Assembly (NCBI RefSeq): GCF_965342175.1
Contig: NZ_CBDRBL010000023.1
Span: forward strand, 25,566-89,565
Direction: 5' to 3'
Origin: Actinacidiphila sp965342175
GTDB lineage: Bacteria; Actinomycetota; Actinomycetes; Streptomycetales; Streptomycetaceae
DNA: 64,000 bases
The first letter of the stretch is position 1. Each line of letters starts with the position of its first letter. The position numbers were made by a program, and so were the translations under genes. Shown here in pieces: positions 42,803 to 50,658 of this stretch. The notes beneath the pieces were generated by a model. It did no database searches. It saw nothing but the letters and a program-made list of their open reading frames with translations, and was not told the origin of the DNA.

Positions 42803-43270
42803 TCAGCCGGCGCCGTGCTCCAGCAGTGCGGCGATCCGCTCGACGGCGAACGCGTAGCCCTGCACCCCGCACCCCGCGATCACGGCGTCGGCGCGTGCCG
42901 AGACATAGCTGTGGTGCCGGAAGGCCTCGCGCCGGTGGATGTTGGAGATGTGCACTTCCACGACGGGGAGGCCGTCGCAGGCGTTGAGAGCGTCCAGGAT
43001 CGCCACCGAGGTGTGGGAGTAGGCGCCCGGGTTGATCACGATGCCCGCGTGGCGTTCGCGGGCCTCGTGGATCCAGTCGATCAACTGCCCCTCGTGGTTG
43101 CTCTGCCGGCAGTCGGCGCTCCCCCCGTATCGCTCCGCCGTCGCGGCGCACAGCGCCTCGACGTCGGCGAGGGTCTCGGAACCGTAGATCTCGGGCTGCC
43201 GCCGACCGAGCAGGTTGAGGTTGGGACCGTTGAGGACCATGATCGGCGCGCTCGCGAGGGTACGGGTCAT
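42803..43270 (-). CDS. aroQ: Type II 3-dehydroquinate dehydratase
   Basis: 155 residues from ATG 43270 with GGGGAC upstream. The type II enzyme signature MVLNGPNLNLLGRRQPEIYG includes the catalytic loop (Arg and Tyr), followed by RQSNHEGQLIDWIHEA, GIVINPGAYSHTSVAILDAL (His), and EVHISNIHRREAFRHHSY. It converts 3-dehydroquinate to 3-dehydroshikimate in the shikimate pathway or its catabolic counterpart. The type II dodecamer is normal for Streptomyces. No other aro gene is near. Pirin lies 20 bp upstream on the same strand. Confidence 0.95.
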   Translation of the reverse strand: MTRTLASAPIMVLNGPNLNLLGRRQPEIYGSETLADVEALCAATAERYGGSADCRQSNHEGQLIDWIHEARERHAGIVINPGAYSHTSVAILDALNACDGLPVVEVHISNIHRREAFRHHSYVSARADAVIAGCGVQGYAFAVERIAALLEHGAG

Positions 43271-43290
43271 GTCCCCAAGGTCTACCACGA

Positions 43291-44052
43291 TCACCCGAAG
43301 GTGATGGCGGCGTCCATCTCCCAGACCAGCACCTCGGCGCCCTCGGCGCCGGCCGTGATCCGCTGGCCCTCGGCTCCTGTGACGCGTACGGCGTCGCCCT
43401 TGGCGAGGAGTCCGGCGCCCTCCAGGGCGACCTCGCCCTTGGCGACGTACAGGTGCACAAAAGGCGCGGTGGGCAGAGCGAGGGTCTGCTGCGGGGTCAT
43501 GCGCGCGGCCTGCAGGGCGGCGTGCTTCTGCCGGATGGAGATGGCGCGCTCGCCGCGGTCGCGGTCCCTCCCGGAGGCGACGGTGACCCAGCCGCCGCGG
43601 GCGAGCTCGTCGTTGATGTCGAGCTGTTCGTAACCGGGCTTGATCCCCTGCTCGTCGGGGAAGACCCACATCTGCACGAAGTGGACGGGCTCCTTGTGCT
43701 CGGGCGCGCCGGTCAGCTTCCAGCTGTCGTTCTTCTCGCTGTGCAGGATGCCGGTGCCCGCGCTCATCCGCTGGGCGAGGCCCGGGTAGATGACGCCGTT
43801 GTGCCCCTCGGAGTCCTGGTGCACCAGGCCGCCCTCGAGCACCCAGGTGACGATCTCCATGTCCCGGTGCGGGTGCGTGTCGAAGCCTGTGCCGGGGGCG
43901 ACGACGTCGTCGTTGGACACCAGCAGCAACCCGAAGTGGGTGTTCTTCGGGTCGTAGTGGTGGCTGAAGGAGAAGCAGTGGTGCGAGTCGAGCCAGCCGG
44001 CGCGGGTGTGGAACCGCTGGCCGGCGCGGCGGACATCCAGCTCGGTGGCCAT
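43291..44052 (-). CDS. Pirin family protein
   Basis: 253 residues from ATG 44052 with AAGGAGAA upstream. The bicupin has metal ligands in GTGFDTHPHRDMEIVTWVLEG, LVHQDSEGHNGVIYPG and MSAGTGILHSEKND, with VHFVQMWVFPDEQGIKPGYEQ next. Members oxidise flavonoids or act as redox sensors/co-regulators. The spacing to aroQ (20 bp) suggests a shared transcript. The upstream region 44095-44130 is the only AT-rich patch nearby and probably holds the promoter. Confidence 0.9.
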   Translation of the reverse strand: MATELDVRRAGQRFHTRAGWLDSHHCFSFSHHYDPKNTHFGLLLVSNDDVVAPGTGFDTHPHRDMEIVTWVLEGGLVHQDSEGHNGVIYPGLAQRMSAGTGILHSEKNDSWKLTGAPEHKEPVHFVQMWVFPDEQGIKPGYEQLDINDELARGGWVTVASGRDRDRGERAISIRQKHAALQAARMTPQQTLALPTAPFVHLYVAKGEVALEGAGLLAKGDAVRVTGAEGQRITAGAEGAEVLVWEMDAAITFG

Positions 44053-44977
44053 CGGGATTCTCCTTCTGCGGTGTGCGGGCGCTGTCAGCCAACCTAACAT
44101 GTTGAATCTCGAACTATATTCCCTGATGCCACGCTCCGGCGCGAGCCTCGAGGATCACGTCTTCTCCGGCCCGGGGCAGGTTCCCCGGCGGCAACCCCTA
44201 CCCCGCCGCGCACGGCCTCCGGGGCGCCCTCCGCACCCGTCGGCTCGTCCGGCACGGGTTACCGCTCCCGGTCGGGACGCGCCGCCGCGTGCACGTATGC
44301 GCTCACGCTCCGGCGCCGCCGGTCGTCCGGGTGTCGGCCTGGATCGTCCCACCTCGCAACCGAACACCGATGCGACTTTCGGCTGCACGGGCGAGCACCT
44401 TTCCCGCATTCGCCCGGGTTCCCCACCGACGCCCCCGCGTCCGCCGGAACACGGAATCCCCCTCAGCCCGGACGCCCCGGTTCCCGGTCCGGCACCCGGG
44501 GCGGGCCGCCGCCGTAGTCGAGCCGTTCCGCCGTCCTGACCAGCCGGTCCAGTGCGGCACCGTCCCGCGGCCCGCCGTGCAGAGCACGGCAGGCCCGTCC
44601 CACAACGCCGTACAGACGAACGGAAAACAGACGTTTCGCGCTCCAAAACGCCATTTCCCGCCACCCCTTCCGCCGGTTAGAAATATCTACCAGGGTCGAG
44701 CGTAGGAGAAATGCGCCTTCGAAACCGGCAATGGAGTGGCGGCCCGCCGCCGCGGCGGATCCGCGAGCGTGAAGCGGGCACGGGAACACGGCGAGAGCGG
44801 GACGGCCCTGCTCCCCGCCGAGCGCCTCCGGGACGTGCTCAGCGTGCCCGAGGACCCCGGCCTGCGGATCCCGGCGTCCTGCTGCAGACCCTCGCGAAGC
44901 CCGACAACCACGGAGGCCGACCCGCCCTCGCCGACACGGCCGCCCGCAGTCGGGCGGGCCATGGGATCCGCTGCGTA
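44053..44977. other. Non-coding or decayed region
   Basis: About 925 bp without a convincing gene. AT-richer patches at 44095-44130 (pirin promoter) and 44670-44715 (GGTTAGA-AATA-TCTACC, an imperfect dyad followed by AGGAGAA-ATG) look regulatory. The frame that follows the latter (ATG 44711) has no recognisable product. Confidence 0.4.
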
Positions 44978-45126
44978 AGAGGTCGCGCGGATAGGCGGGG
45001 TGGAGAAAGGAGCGGGTCGAGGGCCGAGTCCGGCAAGGCGGAGAAGGGAGACGCAGCGGAGCTGCGGCGACCGACGACAACGCCGCCAGGCGAGAGCCAT
45101 CGACCCGCGACGCCGGCCCGCCTATC
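44978..45126 (-). mobile_element. Palindromic inverted-repeat element, copy B (MITE-like)
   Basis: Inverted relative to copies A and C. It begins with AGAGGTCGCGCGGATA (44978-44993) and keeps the inner arms and the central CGCAGC-GGA-GCTGCG hairpin at about 45051-45065. It ends at CCTATC (about 45126), having lost the outer ~12 bp of its second inverted repeat. The internal sequence is nearly identical to copy A over about 110 bp. Confidence 0.85.
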
Positions 45127-45237
45127 ACAGCCGAGCAGCACACTTAAAGATCAAGCTAAGCCGAGGCGCGCGCATCGCCGTCCTGCCCCGCACCGGGCCG
45201 CGGGGGATGGACAACCGGGACGGGCGCCTCCGCTCAC

Positions 45238-45492
45238 CTACATCGAGGGAACCGGCCCCGCCCCAGGCAGCTGTGGCGGCAGATGGCCGGCGCTGAACCC
45301 GGTCGCGTGCGGTACGTCGCCCCGCGCGGGGGGTCCGGGGACGGCACGCCCGCGGGCCCGCCAGTCGGCCAGGAGTTCCGTGTAGATCGGCGGGTCCATC
45401 CAGTAGGCGCCCGTCAGTTCCGCGAAGGTCCGGTGGTGCTCCAGGTGGCCCAAGGGAAGGGATCCGAGGAGCGAGGATGTGCTGCTGTCCAT
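45238..45492 (-). CDS. Small hypothetical protein
   Basis: 84 residues from ATG 45492, 4 nt after AAGGGGAC. The sequence contains LGHLEHHRTFAELTGAYWMD and PPIYTELLADWRARGRAVPG, a balanced composition that looks truly coding, then a Pro/Gly-rich tail. No family recognised. It lies in otherwise decayed DNA, so it may be a surviving fragment. Confidence 0.4.
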   Translation of the reverse strand: MDSSTSSLLGSLPLGHLEHHRTFAELTGAYWMDPPIYTELLADWRARGRAVPGPPARGDVPHATGFSAGHLPPQLPGAGPVPSM

Positions 45493-45820
45493 GTCCCCTT
45501 GCAACGCGGCTCATGCGCCGCTGGTACGTCCGGGGCAGCAGGGCCACTGGAACGAGTGAGCGCGCCACCCTCGTTGGGGTTCTTCCGCCCCCTACCCCTT
45601 CACTGTCCGGCCGCAGTGGGGTACATACGGCGTCTCCCGGCTGCGCTTCAGGGGCTCATCTCGCGGGGAGAGGGCCAGTAGAGAACCCGCGGCCTCCTGC
45701 GTTGCGGTCATGTGACGGCCGCGGGACTCCGGTGCACTTCCGGGCCCTGCCTGTGAAGCAACGATTCGCAGCTCGTGCCCCCCGCCCCCGGTCGGCGTCC
45801 GTACTCGGGGGAAGTTCGGC

Positions 45821-46097
45821 ATGCGTTCGTACGGGAACCTCGTCGCAGCCGAGGATGCGCTGCTCTTCGTCAACGTGGCGGTCACCTCGACCGGCCGGCG
45901 TCCACAGGACGCGGACGAACAGCGGATGTCCCTGGACCCTCCGCGCCTACGTGCTGGCAATCATCGACAAGGCCCAGCTGGGACTGCGGCTGGAATCCGC
46001 CGGTTTCGGTTTCCTGCTCCGCGAGGACGTCCTGGACGGATACCGGCGCGGGAGCGCCCGCGCTGATCGCGCGCCCGGGGGCCACCACCGGCCGTAG
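45821..46097 (+). pseudogene. Broken hypothetical gene
   Basis: ATG 45821 follows GGGGAAG and encodes MRSYGNLVAAEDALLFVNVA, VTSTGR before losing coding character. A second frame then gives LRAYVLAIIDKAQLGLRLES, AGFGFLLREDVLDGYRR and stops at 46097. The two halves look like pieces of one small protein joined by a frameshift near 45900-45950. Family not recognised. Confidence 0.35.
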
Positions 46098-46126
46098 CAT
46101 GGCGCCGGGTGGTGAAGGAGGTGCGC

Positions 46127-47050
46127 ATGACAGCGCGAGAGCCGGCATACGACGTGCTCGTTGTCGGGGGTTCAGGCGTGGATACCGTGGTGCGGGTGGA
46201 CGGCCTTCCCATACCGCTCGTGGACTCCCTGGGAGTGGGGCCGGTCCTGGAGTGGCCCGGCCAGACCGGCGGCAACGTGGCGCTGGGCTGCCGCACGCTC
46301 GGCATGACCGTGAAATTCCTCGACTTCGTCGGCGAGGACTGGGCCGGCACGCTGCTCCGGGAGCGTCTGGCTCACGGCGGCGTCGACTTCGATCCGCTGA
46401 TCTCCCCCGCGGGCACCCGCCGGGCCGTCAACCTCGTGGACGCCACGGGCCGCCGGACGTCCTTCTACGACGGACGCGACCCGGCCGACCTGCGGATGCC
46501 GCGCGAGTTCTATCAGCCGCACCTGCGCCGGGCCCGGCATGTGCATCTGTCCATCTCGCACTTCACCCGCTTCCTCTACGACGACATCATGGAACTCGGT
46601 CTGCCCGTCTCGGCCGATCTGCACGACTGGGACGGCCTGACGGAACACCACAGGGAGTTCGCCCACCGCTCCGACCTGGTCTTCCTCAGCGCCGCGGGCA
46701 CGGCAGGACGCATCGCGGACGTGATGCGCGGCATCCTCCGCGACGGCCGCGCCCAGGCCGTGGTCGCCACCGCGGGCGCTGACGGCGCCTACCTGCTCGC
46801 GCGCGACGGGGACGGCACCCTCCAGCACATCCCGGCCGTCGCCCCGCCCGGCCCGGTGGTGGACTCCAACGGCGCGGGCGACGCCTTCCTCTGCGGCTTC
46901 CTCTACGGGCACATGCGCGGCCTGGACCTCGTGTCCTGTGCCCGCCTCGGCGCGACGGCCGGTGCGTACGCCTGCACGGCGGACGGCAACCTGGCCCTCA
47001 TCGACGCCGCGACGCTGGAATCCGCTCAGGTCTCCCGCTGCGGCTCGTAG
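46127..47050 (+). CDS. PfkB-family carbohydrate kinase
   Basis: 307 residues from ATG 46127 with a perfect AAGGAGGT site 4 nt upstream. VLVVGGSGVDTVVRVDGLP and GQTGGNVALGCRTLGMTVKFLDFVGED are the N-terminal ribokinase blocks (sugar-binding Gly-Gly-Asn). The C-terminal ATP/anion-hole motif is VDSNGAGDAFLCGFLYGH, with Ser for the usual Thr. It phosphorylates a sugar or nucleoside with ATP. Its last 25 bp overlap the convergent DUF6745 gene. Confidence 0.88.
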   Translation: MTAREPAYDVLVVGGSGVDTVVRVDGLPIPLVDSLGVGPVLEWPGQTGGNVALGCRTLGMTVKFLDFVGEDWAGTLLRERLAHGGVDFDPLISPAGTRRAVNLVDATGRRTSFYDGRDPADLRMPREFYQPHLRRARHVHLSISHFTRFLYDDIMELGLPVSADLHDWDGLTEHHREFAHRSDLVFLSAAGTAGRIADVMRGILRDGRAQAVVATAGADGAYLLARDGDGTLQHIPAVAPPGPVVDSNGAGDAFLCGFLYGHMRGLDLVSCARLGATAGAYACTADGNLALIDAATLESAQVSRCGS

Positions 47051-48147
47051 TCGGCCTCCTCCAGACCGAACGTCCAGGCGACCCCCTCGCGAGCCGTCCG
47101 GGTCCGCGGCGGCACCCGCAGCCAGTAGGTGCGGTGGGTGCCGTCCGGTTCCGGCGTGGAGTTGACGACCTCGACCATCACCAGCGGCTCGTCACCCTCC
47201 AGTTCGATCCGCCACAGCAGCCCGGCCGCGTCCCTCTGCACGGGCTCCGCCCCGGACTCCTCCAGGAAGCGCTCGTAGCCGTAGTGCTCCAGCATCACCC
47301 GGCGCAGTTCGGCGTTCCCCTCCTCGCGTATCCGGCGCGGGGTCAGCCCGGTGAGCCCGTCGAGGAACTCGGCGGGGACCGGCATGCCGCGCCAGGCGTG
47401 CAAGGCGAAGCCGTCCGCGAAGGCCAGCGCGGGGCCGTCGCCGCGGTCCAGCCGGCCGGCCTCGTCCCGGTGCAGTTCGAGGGGGCGTTCGGCGACGACC
47501 GCAGTCCGCTCGTACGGCCACCACCAGCCGGCGTTCCTGGCGACCGCGGCGATGCCGTCGAGCTCCCGTGTGTCCTCCATGCCGTCGAAGGCGGCCAGCC
47601 AGGCCGCGTCGTGCTGCCCGAACACGGCGTCGAGCAGGGCGAGCCGTACGGCCTGCCCGCCCCCGGGCACCGCGGGCGCGGCATCGGCCACGGCGGTCCG
47701 TATCCGTTCGGTCAGCAGCACCGTCGTGTCCCACAACTGGGCACCGGTGACGGCCCAGTGATCCGCCCAGCCGGCCGGCCCGAGCCGGTCGGCCGACCGT
47801 CGGCGCGCGGCGGCCCACGGACGCGTGCGCACCGCGTCGCGGACGCTGCCACCCGCCGTTCCGTCCGCCGTCAGGCGCACAACCAGGCCCACCGCCTCCA
47901 GCGGCGACGCCGCCCACACGATCCTTTCCGGCACCGGCAGGCCGGCCAGCCGGTAGGCCAGGCGCACACCCTCCTCCGCCGCCGCCCGGTCCGCAGGTCC
48001 GGTCGCCGCGACGACCCCACGCCACAGCGCCGTCGCGTCCGCGACCCCGGCCGATTCCGCCGCCGCCCCGCTCGCGTCCCCCGCCCCGCTCGCGTCCGCA
48101 ACCCCGGCCGTGCTCCTCGCCGCCACCGTCGTCACCGCTGTCGTCAT
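47026..48147 (-). CDS. DUF6745-type hypothetical protein
   Basis: 373 residues from ATG 48147 with GGGGGAACGAG upstream. An Ala-rich N-terminus (~40 residues) is followed by the conserved part: VPERIVWAASPLEAVGL, AAFDGMEDTRELDGIAAVARNAGWWWPYE, ALHAWRGMPVPAEFLDGL, RRVMLEHYGYERFL and the hallmark DEPLVMVEVVNSTPEPDGTHRTYWLRVPP. This tail recalls proteins annotated DUF6745. No function is known. It is followed by no partner but preceded, 20 bp upstream on the same strand, by a 108-residue companion, and both diverge from the STM4015 operon. Confidence 0.75.
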   Translation of the reverse strand: MTTAVTTVAARSTAGVADASGAGDASGAAAESAGVADATALWRGVVAATGPADRAAAEEGVRLAYRLAGLPVPERIVWAASPLEAVGLVVRLTADGTAGGSVRDAVRTRPWAAARRRSADRLGPAGWADHWAVTGAQLWDTTVLLTERIRTAVADAAPAVPGGGQAVRLALLDAVFGQHDAAWLAAFDGMEDTRELDGIAAVARNAGWWWPYERTAVVAERPLELHRDEAGRLDRGDGPALAFADGFALHAWRGMPVPAEFLDGLTGLTPRRIREEGNAELRRVMLEHYGYERFLEESGAEPVQRDAAGLLWRIELEGDEPLVMVEVVNSTPEPDGTHRTYWLRVPPRTRTAREGVAWTFGLEEADYEPQRET

Positions 48148-48167
48148 CGCTCGTTCCCCCGTCCTCG

Positions 48168-48494
48168 TCAGTCCGCCACGACGCGCACCGCGCCGGGCAC
48201 GTACTCGCGCTGCCGCACCACCCGGTACCAGCCCTTGGGCAGCGGTATCGCCGCGTGCTCCTCGTGCACCACCCGCCCGCCGTCCGGGAGATGCAGGTAC
48301 GCCGCACCGAACGGACCCGCCTCGCGCACCAGCGTCCCCGGCCCGACCACCGCGTGGGCGTGCCCGGTCACCTCCCCGAGGGCCAGCACGATCCTGCCCC
48401 GCGCGTCCCGCGGCTGCCGCGGCAGCCGATCCGTGCCCGGCGGCACGGCCGCCTCCTCGACGGGCACGATCAGGACGTCCCCCTGCCGGTACAT
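48168..48494 (-). CDS. Hypothetical companion of the DUF6745 protein
   Basis: 108 residues from ATG 48494 with GGGAGA upstream. MYRQGDVLIVPVEEAAVP, RDARGRIVLALGEVTGHAHAV and LPKGWYRVVRQREYVPG give a small beta-rich protein. Proteins with the 'QGDVLIxPV ... RIVLAxGEVTGHAHAV' pattern accompany DUF6745-like proteins (recollection, unchecked). The promoter is shared back-to-back with the STM4015 operon in the 228-bp gap 48495-48722. Confidence 0.7.
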   Translation of the reverse strand: MYRQGDVLIVPVEEAAVPPGTDRLPRQPRDARGRIVLALGEVTGHAHAVVGPGTLVREAGPFGAAYLHLPDGGRVVHEEHAAIPLPKGWYRVVRQREYVPGAVRVVAD

Positions 48495-48722
48495 GCGCGT
48501 CTCCCTTCGCCGTCGGCGCCCGCCGACCCGATGTCCACGACGCTACGCGGGGGGTGTGACAACGCTCCCCCTGCGGCCTGTGCACAGCCCGCGGCAGCCG
48601 CTGTCCGTGCGGCTTGGTAGAACTCTTGGCAAGTACAAGGCACCACCGCCTCTCGGCAGTGGCAGCCCCGCCCGAAGCGGCCGCCGCACGGCTCCGCGTC
48701 CGTCCACCCCGGGAGACCATCG
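48495..48722. promoter_or_regulatory. Divergent intergenic region upstream of the STM4015 operon
   Basis: The 228-bp gap separates the DUF6745 pair from the STM4015-4011 operon. It contains CTTG-G-CAAG (48624-48632), a 9-bp dyad, with TTGGTA (48614-48619) just before it and GTACAA just after. These could form a weak promoter for the rightward operon. GGGAGA precedes ATG 48723 as ribosome site. Confidence 0.35.
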
Positions 48723-49682
48723 ATGGACTACGTCGAACATCTGCAGGAACTGAATGGCCTGCCGGCCTTCGACTTCCCTCCTCCCGACGCCCGGCAGGAG
48801 CTGCTGCCGGCTGCCGGCGCGGTGGCATGGCGACTGGCCGTCAACCCCTGGGACGACGACGCGAAGGAGACCTTCGCGCAGCTGTGGGACCGCTTCCTGG
48901 AGACGGTGGAGCCCGCCGGGGTGCGGGCCGTGGTCGCGGGTCAGTGGGGCGAGCCGTACGACAACGACTCCGGTGCCGTCGTGCGGCTGCTCGTGGACGC
49001 CCGGGAGCGGCTGACCGCGCTGGAGGCCGTGTTCATCGGCGATCTCGAGTCGGAGGAGGCCGAGATCTCCTGGATCGAGCAGTCCGACGTGACGCCGGTG
49101 CTCGAGGCCTACCCGAAGCTGGAGGTGCTGGGCGTCCGCGGCGGCACGGGGCTGCGCTTCCCCGCCGTCCGCCACCAGCGGCTGCGCACGCTCCGCTTCG
49201 AGGCGGGAGGTCTGCCCGGCGAGGTCGTCCGCGGGGTCGCCGCGAGCGAGCTCCCCGCGCTGGAGCACTTGGAGCTCTGGCTCGGCGTGGAGGAGTACGG
49301 GGGCGACGCCACCGTCGCCGACCTGGCACCGGTCCTCGCCGGCGGCCGCTTCCCCGCCCTGCGCCACCTCGGCCTGCGCAACAGCGAGATCCAGGACGAG
49401 ATCGCCGCCGCCGTCGCCGCGGCTCCCGTCGTGGCCCAGCTCTCCTCGCTCGACCTGTCCCTGGGCGTGCTCACCGACGAGGGTGTGACCGCCCTGCTCG
49501 CCGGCCAGCCGCTGACCCATCTGGACTGGCTCGACCTCCACCACAACTTCGTCACCGAGCCCATCGCCGAGCGCGTTCGGGCCGCCCTCGAACCCTCGGG
49601 CGTCGAGGTCGACCTCTCGGACCCCGGCGACGAGGACGAGTGGGACGGCGAGGTCCACCGCTACACCGCCGTCGCGGAGTGA
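48723..49682 (+). CDS. STM4015 family protein (leucine-rich-repeat-like), copy 1
   Basis: 319 residues from ATG 48723. It consists of ~25-residue leucine-rich units: VTPVLEAYPKLEVLGVRGG, HQRLRTLRFEAGGLP, LPALEHLELWLGV, FPALRHLGLRNSEIQDEI, VVAQLSSLDLSLGVLTDEGV, LTHLDWLDLHHNFVTEP. These form a curved LRR solenoid with a conserved acidic tail ending in YTAVAE. No signal peptide. As first gene of the six-gene operon it is probably a protein-interaction or recognition subunit. The function of the family is unknown. Confidence 0.85.
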   Translation: MDYVEHLQELNGLPAFDFPPPDARQELLPAAGAVAWRLAVNPWDDDAKETFAQLWDRFLETVEPAGVRAVVAGQWGEPYDNDSGAVVRLLVDARERLTALEAVFIGDLESEEAEISWIEQSDVTPVLEAYPKLEVLGVRGGTGLRFPAVRHQRLRTLRFEAGGLPGEVVRGVAASELPALEHLELWLGVEEYGGDATVADLAPVLAGGRFPALRHLGLRNSEIQDEIAAAVAAAPVVAQLSSLDLSLGVLTDEGVTALLAGQPLTHLDWLDLHHNFVTEPIAERVRAALEPSGVEVDLSDPGDEDEWDGEVHRYTAVAE

Positions 49683-49689
49683 GGCCTTC

Positions 49690-50658
49690 ATGACTGTCGC
49701 ACACCATCTGGAAACCCTTTACGGTCTCCCCGTGTACACCCTGCCCGAGGCCGGCACCGCCGAACTGCCCGAGCCGGATGCCGTGGCCTGGCGGCTGGAC
49801 TGCTTCGAGGCCGGCGACATCCCCTTCTCCCGGGTGTGGGCCCACTTCACCACGGCGGTCGACACCACGCGGGTGCGCGCCCTCGTCATCGGGCCGTGGT
49901 GGGACGACGACGAGTACTCCGAACTGCGTCCCGCGCTGGAGCTGGTGCTGGCGGACGCGGAGGGCTTCCCCGCGCTGCGCGCGCTGTTCCTGGCCGATGT
50001 GATCGGCGAGGAGTGCGAGATCTCCTGGCTGCAGATGACCGACGTCACGCCCGTTCTCGAGCACTTCCCGCGGCTGGAGGAGTTCGGTGTGCGCGGCGGC
50101 GACTCCGAGGGCATCGGCGAGGAGCCGCTGTCGCTGCGCCCGGTCCGCCATGAGGCGCTGCGCGTGCTGCGCTTCGAGTCCGGCGGGCTGCCCGGGGCGG
50201 TGGTGCGGGCGATCGGCGCCAGTGAACTGCCCGCGCTGGAGCACCTGGAGCTGTGGCTCGGCGTGCCGCAGTACGGAGGCGACGCCGCGGTGGCCGACCT
50301 GGCGCCGGTCCTCGCCGGCGGCTGCTTCCCCGCCCTGCGCCACCTCGGCCTGCAGGACAGCGAGATCCAGGACGAGATAGCGGCGGCAGTGGCCTCGGCG
50401 CCCGTCGTGGCGCAACTGGAGAGCCTGAGCCTGTCCATGGGGATCCTCACCGACACCGGTGCCGAGGCGCTGCTGGGCGGCCAGCCGCTCACCCATCTCA
50501 AGCGGCTCGACCTGCATCACCACTTCCTGAGCGAGTCCCTGGCCGACCGGCTGCGCGCGACCGTGGAATCCGCGGGCACCGAGATCGACCTGTCGGAGCA
50601 CCGCGAGCCGCGCCGCTGGCAGGACCAGGAGTGGCGTTATGTCGCCGTCTCCGAGTAG
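49690..50658 (+). CDS. STM4015 family protein (leucine-rich-repeat-like), copy 2
   Basis: 322 residues from ATG 49690, 7 bp after copy 1. It is a clear tandem paralogue of copy 1: same repeats and near-identical stretches such as LPALEHLELWLGV, VADLAPVLAGG, FPALRHLGL and SEIQDEIAAAVA, with a more divergent N-terminal third. DITPVLEHFPRLEEFGVRGG and LTHLKRLDLHHHFLSE mark the repeats. Its end overlaps the STM4014 gene by 20 bp, so translation is coupled. Confidence 0.85.
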   Translation: MTVAHHLETLYGLPVYTLPEAGTAELPEPDAVAWRLDCFEAGDIPFSRVWAHFTTAVDTTRVRALVIGPWWDDDEYSELRPALELVLADAEGFPALRALFLADVIGEECEISWLQMTDVTPVLEHFPRLEEFGVRGGDSEGIGEEPLSLRPVRHEALRVLRFESGGLPGAVVRAIGASELPALEHLELWLGVPQYGGDAAVADLAPVLAGGCFPALRHLGLQDSEIQDEIAAAVASAPVVAQLESLSLSMGILTDTGAEALLGGQPLTHLKRLDLHHHFLSESLADRLRATVESAGTEIDLSEHREPRRWQDQEWRYVAVSE

